Assembly: GCA_900556165.1 (NCBI GenBank)
Contig: USNP01000043.1
Location: 1 to 5,399, forward strand
Reading direction: 5' to 3'
Origin: an uncultured bacterium
Lineage (GTDB): Bacteria; Patescibacteriota; Saccharimonadia; Saccharimonadales; Saccharimonadaceae
DNA length: 5,399 nucleotides
The position numbers and the translations under genes were made by a program. Below the pieces are notes generated by a model. That model made no database searches, had not been told where the DNA came from, and saw nothing but the letters and a program-made list of their open reading frames with translations. Positions 1 to 5,399 of the stretch are shown here, piece after piece. The stretch's first letter is position 1. Each line of letters opens with the position of its first letter.

Positions 1-858
1 CCTTCGAAAACTCGACTTGATGTCTATTTGGCGGAAAAACACCCCGAATTTTCGCGTGCAACAATTCAGAAATATATAAAAAATGGATTTGTCAAAATTA
101 ATGGTGTTATTGCGAAAAAGCCAAAAGACGCCGTTGATAAAAATGATTTGATTGAAATTGAAATTCCAGAGAAAAAAGCTGAAAAAATTGATTTTCCGAT
201 AATTTTTGAAGACGAAAATGTGATTGTAATAAATAAGCCCCGAGGAGTTCTAACTCATAGTAAAGGTGCCCTAAATGATGAATTTACGGTTGCAGATTTT
301 TTTGAAAGCCGTGGTTCAACTTTTGCAAAAGGTACAAACAGGGTTGGAATTGTTCATCGCCTCGATCGAGAGACTTCCGGTGTGATTATTGGTGCAAAAA
401 ACGACAAAGCTGCAAAAAGGCTTCAAAAACAATTTTCTGAACGAACCACAAAAAAGAATTACGTTGCAATTGTTAAGGGTGTTCTAAGTCCGAAGAAAGC
501 TTTAATTGACTTACCGATTGCTCGAAATAGTTCTGCGCCAAGTACTTTTATGGTTCACGCAAAAGGAAAACCTGCTCAAACAAAATATGAAGTTTTAAGC
601 GAAAATGAGCAGCTCTCGTTAGTAAAATTAACACCAAAAACTGGGCGAACTCATCAGTTGCGCGTTCATTTAAATTATTTAAATCATCCAATTTTAGGCG
701 ATAGGGTTTATGATAAAACTATTACGAAAGCCGAAGCTGAAAATAGAATGTTTTTACATGCGCAAAGCTTGGAAATTACAATTCCGCCAAAAAATGGTGA
801 AAAAGATTCACAAAGAATTGTTTTTGAAGCAGAAATCCCAGAAGATTTTAAATTATAG
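1..858 (+). CDS. RluA-family 23S rRNA pseudouridine synthase with S4 domain (5' end outside window)
   Basis: Isomerises specific uridines to pseudouridine in RNA, most likely 23S rRNA in the cytoplasm. The frame is open from base 1 and gives 285 visible residues. Residues about 4-56 form an S4 RNA-binding domain (TRLDVYLAEKHPEFSR, then a basic stretch and FVKING). Residues about 65-285 form the catalytic domain: VINKPRGVLTHSKG, then HRLDRETSG with the catalytic Asp at residue 122 (codon 364-366), and GRTHQLRVHL at 215-224, all hallmarks of the RluA/RluC/RluD family. A TTG at 28-30 is not the true start, because the S4 domain already begins before it; only a few N-terminal residues seem to be missing. 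It stops at TAG 856-858, 2 bp before the next ATG, so it is probably co-transcribed with the delta'-like gene. An RluD-like role (helix 69 of 23S rRNA) is plausible because of the S4 domain, but RluC-type specificity cannot be excluded from sequence alone. Confidence 0.93.
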   Translation, partial: PSKTRLDVYLAEKHPEFSRATIQKYIKNGFVKINGVIAKKPKDAVDKNDLIEIEIPEKKAEKIDFPIIFEDENVIVINKPRGVLTHSKGALNDEFTVADFFESRGSTFAKGTNRVGIVHRLDRETSGVIIGAKNDKAAKRLQKQFSERTTKKNYVAIVKGVLSPKKALIDLPIARNSSAPSTFMVHAKGKPAQTKYEVLSENEQLSLVKLTPKTGRTHQLRVHLNYLNHPILGDRVYDKTITKAEAENRMFLHAQSLEITIPPKNGEKDSQRIVFEAEIPEDFKL

Positions 859-860
859 CA

Positions 861-1649
861 ATGGAAAGTTTTTTTGAACAAACAATTTTGAATTCTCATG
901 CTACGATTATTGAAATTCCACGTGGATACGGTTTTGATTTTGCTTTAAAAAAGCTGAAATTTTCAAAAGATATTCAGATCTTCGAATTTAAGCCAACAAT
1001 TCATGGAACGCAAAAAACTGAAATCATTAATGTTGAGGATATTGAATTTTTACAGAAAAAAGCGAATGTAAAAAGTGTTAAAAAACGCTGTTTCGTTTTT
1101 ATGAATGCCCAAAAAATGAATGAACAGGCTCAAAATAAATTCTTGAAACTTTTTGAAGAACCAAATCAAAATACTTCTTTCGTACTTTTAACCGAGAATA
1201 AGAATGCTTTCGAAAAAACAATTCTTTCGCGTGCGCAGACTTTGCGGATTCAGCCAATTTCAGATATAGAATCTTTGAAAATGCTCGAAAAAACCAAATT
1301 GGACGAAGATATCAAAAGGAGAATTTTGTTTTTAGCGAGTGGTCTACCGGGCGAAATTCAAAGACTTGCGAGTGAAAAGAGATATTTTAATGAACAAATG
1401 GAGCTTGCCGAAATTGCCAAAAGATGGTTTTTAGGTTCGAAATTTGAGAAAATATTGATTTCAAAAGATTTGAAAGATCGCGAAAAAACTTTGAGATTTT
1501 TGGAGATTTTACTGAAAATTATCAATCAAACTTTTATTCGAAATCCTGAAAATAGCGCTTTAAACGTTCAAAAAACGCTTAAAGCTTATGATAATATTAC
1601 TAAAAACAGTAATATTAAATTAGCACTACTCGAACTAATTGTCTGTTAA
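861..1649 (+). CDS. holB: DNA polymerase III delta'-like clamp-loader subunit, reduced form
   Basis: Probably the delta' subunit of the clamp loader, which helps open and place the sliding clamp on DNA. The diagnostic block is at residues 77-126: a Walker-B-position strand (CFVFMNAQKM), then NEQAQNKFLKLFEEP, a hydrophobic strand, and TILSRAQ at 120-126 (the SRC-motif position that would supply an arginine finger to a neighbouring subunit). SGLPGEIQRLA at 160-170 fits the sensor-2 region. The P-loop position (HATIIEIPRGYGFDFALKK, residues 13-31) has no GxxGxGK[ST], the Walker B acids are replaced by Met-Asn, and there is no four-cysteine zinc module; only Cys77 and Cys262 exist. It therefore cannot bind ATP in the usual way, as known for delta' proteins. 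At 262 residues it is shorter than typical delta' (about 310-340), with a reduced C-terminal collar domain. The ATG lies 2 bp after the upstream stop with no Shine-Dalgarno at normal distance, so translation is probably coupled. Family assignment is solid; exact subunit identity is somewhat less so. Confidence 0.8.
   Translation: MESFFEQTILNSHATIIEIPRGYGFDFALKKLKFSKDIQIFEFKPTIHGTQKTEIINVEDIEFLQKKANVKSVKKRCFVFMNAQKMNEQAQNKFLKLFEEPNQNTSFVLLTENKNAFEKTILSRAQTLRIQPISDIESLKMLEKTKLDEDIKRRILFLASGLPGEIQRLASEKRYFNEQMELAEIAKRWFLGSKFEKILISKDLKDREKTLRFLEILLKIINQTFIRNPENSALNVQKTLKAYDNITKNSNIKLALLELIVC
1592..1617. repeat. Perfect 10-bp inverted repeat inside the 3' end of the delta' gene
   Basis: The arms TAATATTACT (1592-1601) and AGTAATATTA (1608-1617) are exact reverse complements separated by AAAAAC. 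The repeat lies 30 bp before the delta' stop codon and 34 bp upstream of the -35 box of the TPR-gene promoter. No T-run follows it, so it does not look like an intrinsic terminator. It could be a dyad operator for the downstream promoter, an mRNA 3' hairpin of the rluA-holB transcript, or chance in AT-rich coding sequence. Confidence 0.6.
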
Positions 1650-1651
1650 AT

Positions 1652-1681
1652 TTGCCAAACATTAACTGTTTATGTTATAAT
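1652..1681 (+). promoter_or_regulatory. Sigma-70-type promoter of the TPR gene (probably leaderless mRNA)
   Basis: TTGCCA (1652-1657, 5 of 6 to the TTGACA consensus), an 18-bp spacer, and a perfect TATAAT (1676-1681) preceded by TG at 1673-1674, giving an extended -10. Only 8 bp separate the -10 box from the ATG at 1690. Initiation at the usual distance would start the RNA within about 0-3 nt of the start codon. No Shine-Dalgarno is present, in agreement with leaderless translation. Short arms AACAT/ATGTT (1658-1662 and 1672-1676) span the spacer and could be an operator, but this is weak. Confidence 0.8.
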
Positions 1682-1689
1682 AGAAATAT

Positions 1690-2358
1690 ATGTTAGTATT
1701 GGTTTTTATTACTTTATTAATTGCTTATATTTTTCTGAAAAATCCAGAAGTTGCAGCAAAAAACACCCTTCCAGATAGTTTTTCAGGGAAGATTGATAAA
1801 CTATGGCGTGCAGCACAAGAGGCAATTATTGATAAAAAATATCTACGAGCCGAGAAAATTCTTTTGACAATTTTGCGTTTTGACGAACGAAATGCTACAG
1901 CATATAACCGTTTGGGGATTATCTATGCGGGGCAAAAAAAGTTTGATGACGCGATTGAATGTTTCGAAATTGCTCAAAGCCTTGAAAGTAGTGCTTCAAG
2001 CCTTCACAATGTTGGATTAATCTATCTTGAAACTGAGAATTATCAAAAAGCTGCACTGGCGTTTGAGCAAGCCCTTGAAATCGAAGATAATATGCCAACT
2101 CGATATATCGCATATGCACGAGCACTCGAAAAATTGGGGAAAGAAAAACTTGCAATTTCAGCATTAGAAAAAGCAGCAGATCTTGATGAAAGACCACAAA
2201 TTCTCAGGGCACTTGGTTCGCTTTATCTCAAGGTTGAAGATTTCGAAAAGGCAAAAGAGGTTAAGGAAAAAATGGACTCGCTAAAATCTGGGAGAAGAGC
2301 TGTGAAACAAAACCGAATTTCAAACGAATCTATCTCAACTAAAAAAATCGCAATGTAA
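1690..2358 (+). CDS. N-terminally membrane-anchored TPR protein
   Basis: A 222-residue protein with one N-terminal hydrophobic helix (about residues 1-17, starting MLVLVFITLL) and no charged n-region, which looks like an uncleaved membrane anchor. About five tetratricopeptide-like helix pairs follow: roughly 35-68, 69-102, 103-135, 136-168 and 169-199, with typical positions such as AYNRLGIIYAGQKKFDDAIECF and LHNVGLIYLETENYQKAALAF. The C-terminal 23 residues are polar and basic. TPR arrays mediate protein-protein contacts; no enzymatic motif is visible. The basic tail and lack of a signal-cleavage site do not settle which side of the membrane the repeats face. The ATG at 1690 is chosen because a strong promoter lies directly upstream and leaves no room for an earlier start. 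It is expressed from its own promoter, with possible read-through from the rluA-holB unit, and ends at an intrinsic terminator. The specific partner or process is not recognisable. Confidence 0.88.
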   Translation: MLVLVFITLLIAYIFLKNPEVAAKNTLPDSFSGKIDKLWRAAQEAIIDKKYLRAEKILLTILRFDERNATAYNRLGIIYAGQKKFDDAIECFEIAQSLESSASSLHNVGLIYLETENYQKAALAFEQALEIEDNMPTRYIAYARALEKLGKEKLAISALEKAADLDERPQILRALGSLYLKVEDFEKAKEVKEKMDSLKSGRRAVKQNRISNESISTKKIAM

Positions 2359-2365
2359 TACAAAT

Positions 2366-2393
2366 ATCAGGCCAAAAAGCCTGATTTTATTTT
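2366..2393 (+). terminator. Intrinsic terminator of the TPR gene
   Basis: The stem ATCAGGC (2366-2372) pairs with GCCTGAT (2379-2385) around the loop CAAAAA, followed by a T-rich tract (TTTTATTTT, 2385-2393). It begins 8 bp after the TPR stop codon. Confidence 0.88.
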
Positions 2394-2465
2394 GTTGACT
2401 TTTTTACGGTCTGGTTGGTAATAGTTATTAGGCTGGAAGTTTTAAGATTAAATAAAAATATATAA

Positions 2466-2508
2466 ATCAAGTTAAATTTAAATGAGCACCGTTTTGATGC
2501 TCATTTAA
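2466..2508 (-). terminator. Probable terminator of the surface-protein gene
   Basis: Arms TTAAATGAGCA (2478-2488) and TGCTCATTTAA (2498-2508) give an 11-bp stem with a 9-nt loop. Read on the - strand, it begins 11 bp after the surface-gene stop and is followed by T-rich sequence (ATTTAACTTGATTTATATAT). In the + direction the sequence after the stem is a poorer T-tract, so the - strand assignment is preferred, though it may act both ways. The rest of the convergent gap, 2394-2465, shows no other feature I can support. Confidence 0.72.
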
Positions 2509-2519
2509 TTAGTTTTGAA

Positions 2520-5399
2520 TTAGAAAGTTATTCGCTTTTTGAATGCTCGTGCTGTGATAATTGATAGAATTACAGTAGCGAGCGCGATAACGAAAATACT
2601 AATATTTCGTACAACTCCAGTGTTTGGTGCTGAAATCTTCGTTACATCTTCGAAGATGTAGTTGATAAAGATCTCGTTTTCCTCAACATTTCCTTTTTGC
2701 TTACCTTCAACTTTCTTTAATTCGTAAATTCGGCCATTGATCTCAATTCGATTTACTCCATTACTTTCGAAAGGAGTTCCAACTTGCGTTCCAGCTTTAT
2801 GTAAGATATTGTTAGGCTGGATTAGGTTTCCGTTTTGATCGATAAATCTCTCAACAACACTTCCACCTTTCTTTGAGGTATAAATATACGTAATTGTTTG
2901 GTTTTCAGTCTTAACTTTTCCAATTTCTGGGGCAGAATCTTTTGCAATCTTTTCAAAAACATAAACCAAGCCATCTTTTGTGATTTCTTTTGGCGATTTT
3001 GAAGAGTAATCTGTGCCAACTTGTGTTTCAGCTTTAGCAATTTCTACCGCGTTCTGAATTTCTTCACCATCTTGATTGATAAATTTCGCTTCAATTCTTC
3101 CACCTTTTTTTGGTTTGTATGAAATTTCGAAAGTCTGACTCTCGCCTGAAATCTTACCATTTACAGCCTTTGCGTTAGCTTCAGCTTCATAGACTAAACC
3201 TTTTTTGTCGGTAACTTCTTTCGGATGAGTGTAGCTAAACGTTGTTCCAATTTGTTTGCCGTCTTTTTCGAGAGCAATTTCGTCCAAAATAGCTTTATCT
3301 TTTGAGGTAATTAATCGAATGTTAACACCTTTTCCAAGTTTTGGTTTGTATTGATAAACGATTTCTTTCGAATTTGCCTCAACTTTGCCGGTTTTTGAAC
3401 CTGATTTGATTTTTTCGAAAGTGTAAACCAAACCATTTTCAGTAGTGATTTCTGAATCTGGTTCGTCGCTATAATTCGTACCAACCGGCGTATCAGTCGC
3501 TTTTACGATTTTCATATTTTTAACCGCGTTGCCATTTTGATTGAGATACTTCGCGAGAACTTGCCCACCTTTCTTTGGAACATAACCGTAAAGAATTGTT
3601 TGTTCTTGCTCTGAAACATTACCAACAGATGGGGCAGAGTCTTTCAAAACAGAATTATAAACATAAGTAATTCCGTTGTGAGTAATTTCTGGCGTTGGTG
3701 TATTTGAATACGGTGTTCCAACTTGTGTTCCGTCAGCAGCCACAGTCACATTCTTGATTATTACATCTGTTCCAACAATTTTCGAAATTGCAGAAACTGG
3801 TTTTCCAGCTTTTGGTATATATTCGAAAATCACATTCTGAGCTTCAATCTTAACTCGACCGTTCTGCGATGCGCTATTTGCCGCAACCTTATCATAAACA
3901 TATTTCAAACCATTTTCAACAATTTCTGGCTTAGAGGTTGCAGTATATTCAGTTCCAACTTGAACTCCAGCAGGTTTAACAGTTTCAGATGCACTAATTT
4001 CTTGATTTGTTCCAGATTTAACAAATTTCGCCTCAACTTTTCCACCTTCTTTTGGTTTATAAACAAAAGTTACAGTTTGAGTATTTTCTTCAACGTTTCC
4101 AGTTTCTGGAGCAGAGCCATCTTTAAGTTTTTCGAAAACATAAACCAGATTATCTTTAGTGATTTCATTAGGTTTTGTAGCGGTGTAGCTCTCTGAAACT
4201 AAAGCATTATCTTTTACGGTAACTTTATTTTGAAGTTCGTTATTATTCTGATCAATAAACTTCACCTCAACTGAACCACGACGGCGGAAAACTCCGATAT
4301 TTCGAACATAGTGTTTATTATTATCGGTAAATCTAAAGGTTGAACTTTCAACAGTTAGATCGGTTGAATTTGTTGCTACATGGCTTGCTTTTTCGTTCAA
4401 GTCATCGCCACCAAAAACCGTTTCGATAGCGTTATCTTTGGTAAATTTCACTTTATGTGTTGTGAAATCTTTAGTATCAAATCTATAATGACCTTGCGCA
4501 TCAGTTTTTACTGTTTGAGAAGGTGTATTTTCACCATCTTTAAATAGTTCAACTCTATAGTTTGGCAGAAGTGTATCGATATTTTCATCATAGACATTGT
4601 TTTTGTTGTTATCTTCAAAGGCGATTCCTTCAACTACTGCAGGATATCCAATCTTTGTTGTAACTACATCAGATTCGACCAAGTTTCCACTTGCATTAAT
4701 TGTAACAGCAATACTATTATTCGCAATAGCATTATCTGCTGCATTAGGATCTATTTGAGCAGCAAAATCAAAGTTTTCAACTGTTTGAGCTGGAATTTCA
4801 AAACCTTGTTCCTGTTCAATCTTGATCATTCGAACCTTAGACCAATCAGAAATAGCATCCTTATCAACAAAATTTTTATTCCAAGATTCAGTTTGGTTCG
4901 ATCCTGGTTCTTCTGTTGAGTATTTAATCTTGAATCCATTTCGCTCTTTCAATGGACCCGTCATTCTAACAGGGAACTGACTTCCGCGATCTTCTTGAAC
5001 ACCCTGATTATTTTCGACAATTTTCTTATCATTTGCGGTTGGTAGAACCTCAAGTGCGCGAGAAGTTAGAAGTGGTCGATCTGAAATATTAATAATTGAA
5101 ATCTGATAATCTACCAAATCTCCTGGATTTAGTTTTGTGACACTATTTTCAAAATTACCAGAATTATGTTTGCGAACATATTTTTTAATTGCAACTTGCT
5201 CAGGTTTTAAAACAATAAATTTAGTTGATGAGCGGGCGATATTTGTTGAGTTAGTACTTCCATCATTACTAAAGTCAAGATCATCGTTACCATTCCCGTA
5301 GCGGAATTGATCGTTTGGATCCCAGGTAGTTATAAAATCAACAGTATATTCACCATTTGTAGTTGTGTCTACAACTTTAATTAGTTTTGATACAAAATA
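2520..5399 (-). CDS. Large multidomain cell-surface adhesin-like protein with MucBP repeats and sorting signal (5' end outside window)
   Basis: The frame is open from the right edge to TAA at 2520-2522, giving 959 visible residues. A TTG at 5115-5117 is not the start, since 94 further in-frame codons of similar composition precede it. Domain order (visible numbering): an unassigned stretch 1-65; DUF11-like beta-sandwich with NPGDLVDYQISIINISDRP at about 91-109; a segment 185-235 with W-S-K-V and IPAQTV, like strands in Gram-positive adhesin heads; an SdrD-type B domain 254-371; seven MucBP-like repeats 375-916; then SAPNTG (923-928), a hydrophobic helix (about 932-951) and the tail KKRITF. 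No cysteine is visible, usual for exported Gram-positive surface proteins. The likely role is an extended stalk displaying an N-terminal binding region and fixed to the envelope by a sortase. The signal peptide and head domain, which would define the ligand, lie outside the window. It is convergent with the + strand genes and has its own terminator. Confidence 0.9.
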   Translation of the reverse strand, partial: YFVSKLIKVVDTTTNGEYTVDFITTWDPNDQFRYGNGNDDLDFSNDGSTNSTNIARSSTKFIVLKPEQVAIKKYVRKHNSGNFENSVTKLNPGDLVDYQISIINISDRPLLTSRALEVLPTANDKKIVENNQGVQEDRGSQFPVRMTGPLKERNGFKIKYSTEEPGSNQTESWNKNFVDKDAISDWSKVRMIKIEQEQGFEIPAQTVENFDFAAQIDPNAADNAIANNSIAVTINASGNLVESDVVTTKIGYPAVVEGIAFEDNNKNNVYDENIDTLLPNYRVELFKDGENTPSQTVKTDAQGHYRFDTKDFTTHKVKFTKDNAIETVFGGDDLNEKASHVATNSTDLTVESSTFRFTDNNKHYVRNIGVFRRRGSVEVKFIDQNNNELQNKVTVKDNALVSESYTATKPNEITKDNLVYVFEKLKDGSAPETGNVEENTQTVTFVYKPKEGGKVEAKFVKSGTNQEISASETVKPAGVQVGTEYTATSKPEIVENGLKYVYDKVAANSASQNGRVKIEAQNVIFEYIPKAGKPVSAISKIVGTDVIIKNVTVAADGTQVGTPYSNTPTPEITHNGITYVYNSVLKDSAPSVGNVSEQEQTILYGYVPKKGGQVLAKYLNQNGNAVKNMKIVKATDTPVGTNYSDEPDSEITTENGLVYTFEKIKSGSKTGKVEANSKEIVYQYKPKLGKGVNIRLITSKDKAILDEIALEKDGKQIGTTFSYTHPKEVTDKKGLVYEAEANAKAVNGKISGESQTFEISYKPKKGGRIEAKFINQDGEEIQNAVEIAKAETQVGTDYSSKSPKEITKDGLVYVFEKIAKDSAPEIGKVKTENQTITYIYTSKKGGSVVERFIDQNGNLIQPNNILHKAGTQVGTPFESNGVNRIEINGRIYELKKVEGKQKGNVEENEIFINYIFEDVTKISAPNTGVVRNISIFVIALATVILSIITARAFKKRITF
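2523..2633 (-). other. C-terminal cell-wall sorting signal (SAPNTG type)
   Basis: The last 37 residues contain SAPNTG (codons 2616-2633), a hydrophobic span (IFVIALATVILSIITA) and a basic C-terminus (RAFKKRITF). This is the tripartite layout of sortase substrates, with APNTG in place of LPXTG. If processed as usual, a sortase would cut between Thr and Gly and join the Thr to an envelope acceptor. Without a matching sortase it would still work as a C-terminal membrane anchor. Confidence 0.85.
2652..4277 (-). repeat. Seven tandem MucBP-like protein repeats (R1-R7)
   Basis: R1 4277-4050, R2 4043-3810, R3 3806-3573, R4 3566-3342, R5 3335-3108, R6 3101-2874, R7 2864-2652; each is 71-78 residues joined by 1-3 residue linkers. 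The shared pattern is G-x-V-x-A-K-F/Y, N-Q-N-G-N, then T-x-V-G-T-x-Y, P-x-E-I, G-L-x-Y-V-F-E-K, S-A-P-x-x-G-x-V, and Q-T-I-x-Y-x-Y-x-P-K-x-G-G at the end. This matches the MucBP class known from mucin-binding and other Gram-positive surface proteins. R1 and R6 are the most alike (both carry EITKD-x-LVYVFEK); R3 and R5 deviate most in their first strand, and R7 lacks the SAP motif and is slightly shorter. The repeats have diverged in DNA sequence, so the array is not a fresh expansion. Confidence 0.85.
4287..4640 (-). other. SdrD-type B domain within the surface protein
   Basis: About 118 residues with the start GIAFEDNNKNNVYDE, corresponding to the G-x-V-W-x-D-x-N-x-N-G-x-x-D-x-G-E signature of SdrD B domains, then LPNYRVELF, TDAQGHYRFD and the closing NIGVF. 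The Asp/Asn-rich loop is the calcium-binding site in known members; the second Gly of the signature is Asn here. Such domains act as rigid spacers between ligand-binding heads and wall-proximal repeats, which agrees with its place here. Confidence 0.8.
4650..5204 (-). other. DUF11-like beta-sandwich region of the surface protein
   Basis: VAIKKYV followed by LNPGDLVDYQISIINISDRPLL and LEVLP resembles the start of DUF11-type domains, in which a lead strand is followed by G-D-x-V-x-Y-x-I-x-x-x-N and a D-x-L-P turn. The second half (SDWSKVRMIKI, IPAQTVENFDF, NNSIAVTI) resembles a further beta-sandwich strand set seen in Gram-positive adhesins. The assignment is by eye only; boundaries are approximate. 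Confidence 0.5.

Noticed and set aside
28..30. TTG as start codon of the pseudouridine synthase
   Set aside because: The S4 domain (TRLDVYL) already runs through this codon and the frame is open to base 1, so the gene begins outside the window.
2395..2424. Possible promoter TTGACT with TAATAG
   Set aside because: The -35 part is good, but the -10 part matches only half of the consensus and no gene follows on the + strand.
3723..4196. Open + strand frame of 157 codons opposite the surface gene
   Set aside because: It lies antisense to well-supported MucBP repeats, has a low-complexity Phe/Asn/Ser/Ile-rich translation from AT-rich antisense codons, and matches no family.
2652..4277. Regular DNA periodicity of about 230 bp that might suggest a CRISPR-like or satellite array
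   Set aside because: The period equals the MucBP repeat length, the frame is intact throughout, and identity is at protein level with diverged DNA.
5115..5117. TTG (- strand) as start codon of the surface protein
   Set aside because: The frame is open for 94 more codons to the window edge, with the same composition and a DUF11-like domain that spans this codon.
1..5399. UGA reassignment, as in Absconditabacteria and Gracilibacteria
   Set aside because: All four genes end at TAA or TAG with sensible C-termini, and no frame needs a UGA read-through. The absence of TGA stops among four genes is not informative.
1..5399. tRNA, rRNA, CRISPR array, insertion sequence or prophage elements
   Set aside because: Coding sequence fills almost the whole window, and the only gaps (1650-1689 and 2359-2519) show no cloverleaf, terminal repeats or att-like duplications.

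Overview
The window is AT-rich bacterial DNA with four protein genes, two of them cut by the window edges. Three genes lie on the + strand (1-2358): an RluA-family rRNA pseudouridine synthase, a reduced DNA polymerase III delta'-like subunit, and a membrane-anchored TPR protein. One large gene on the - strand (2520-5399) encodes a repeat-rich surface protein. My best guess for the source is a Candidate Phyla Radiation bacterium, most likely a Saccharibacterium (TM7). The reasons are strong A/T bias, near-absence of Shine-Dalgarno sequences, a minimal delta' subunit without zinc or ATPase motifs, and a cell-wall-type adhesin of Gram-positive style with a sorting signal that departs from LPXTG. 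This placement is an inference; a low-GC Firmicute relative cannot be excluded. The standard genetic code fits: all four genes stop at TAA or TAG, and none needs UGA read as an amino acid.

Layout. 1-858 is the 3' part of the pseudouridine synthase. It is followed after 2 bp by the delta'-like gene (861-1649), so the two probably form one transcription unit with coupled translation. A strong promoter (1652-1681, extended -10) lies between the delta' stop and the TPR gene. Its -10 box ends only 8 nt before the TPR ATG, so that mRNA is probably leaderless. The TPR gene (1690-2358) ends at a clear intrinsic terminator (2366-2393). The 161-bp convergent gap also holds a second hairpin (2478-2508), which best fits as terminator of the surface gene arriving from the right.

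The surface protein reads open from the right edge; its N-terminus and signal peptide are outside the window. In order it shows a DUF11-like beta-sandwich region, an SdrD-type B domain, seven MucBP-like repeats of 71-78 residues, and a C-terminal cell-wall sorting signal (SAPNTG, hydrophobic helix, basic tail). It has no cysteine in the visible part. It looks like a stalk-type adhesin, which in an episymbiotic CPR bacterium could serve host attachment. The + strand genes are housekeeping (ribosome modification, replication clamp loading) plus a membrane scaffold protein of unknown partner, with no evident functional link to the adhesin.
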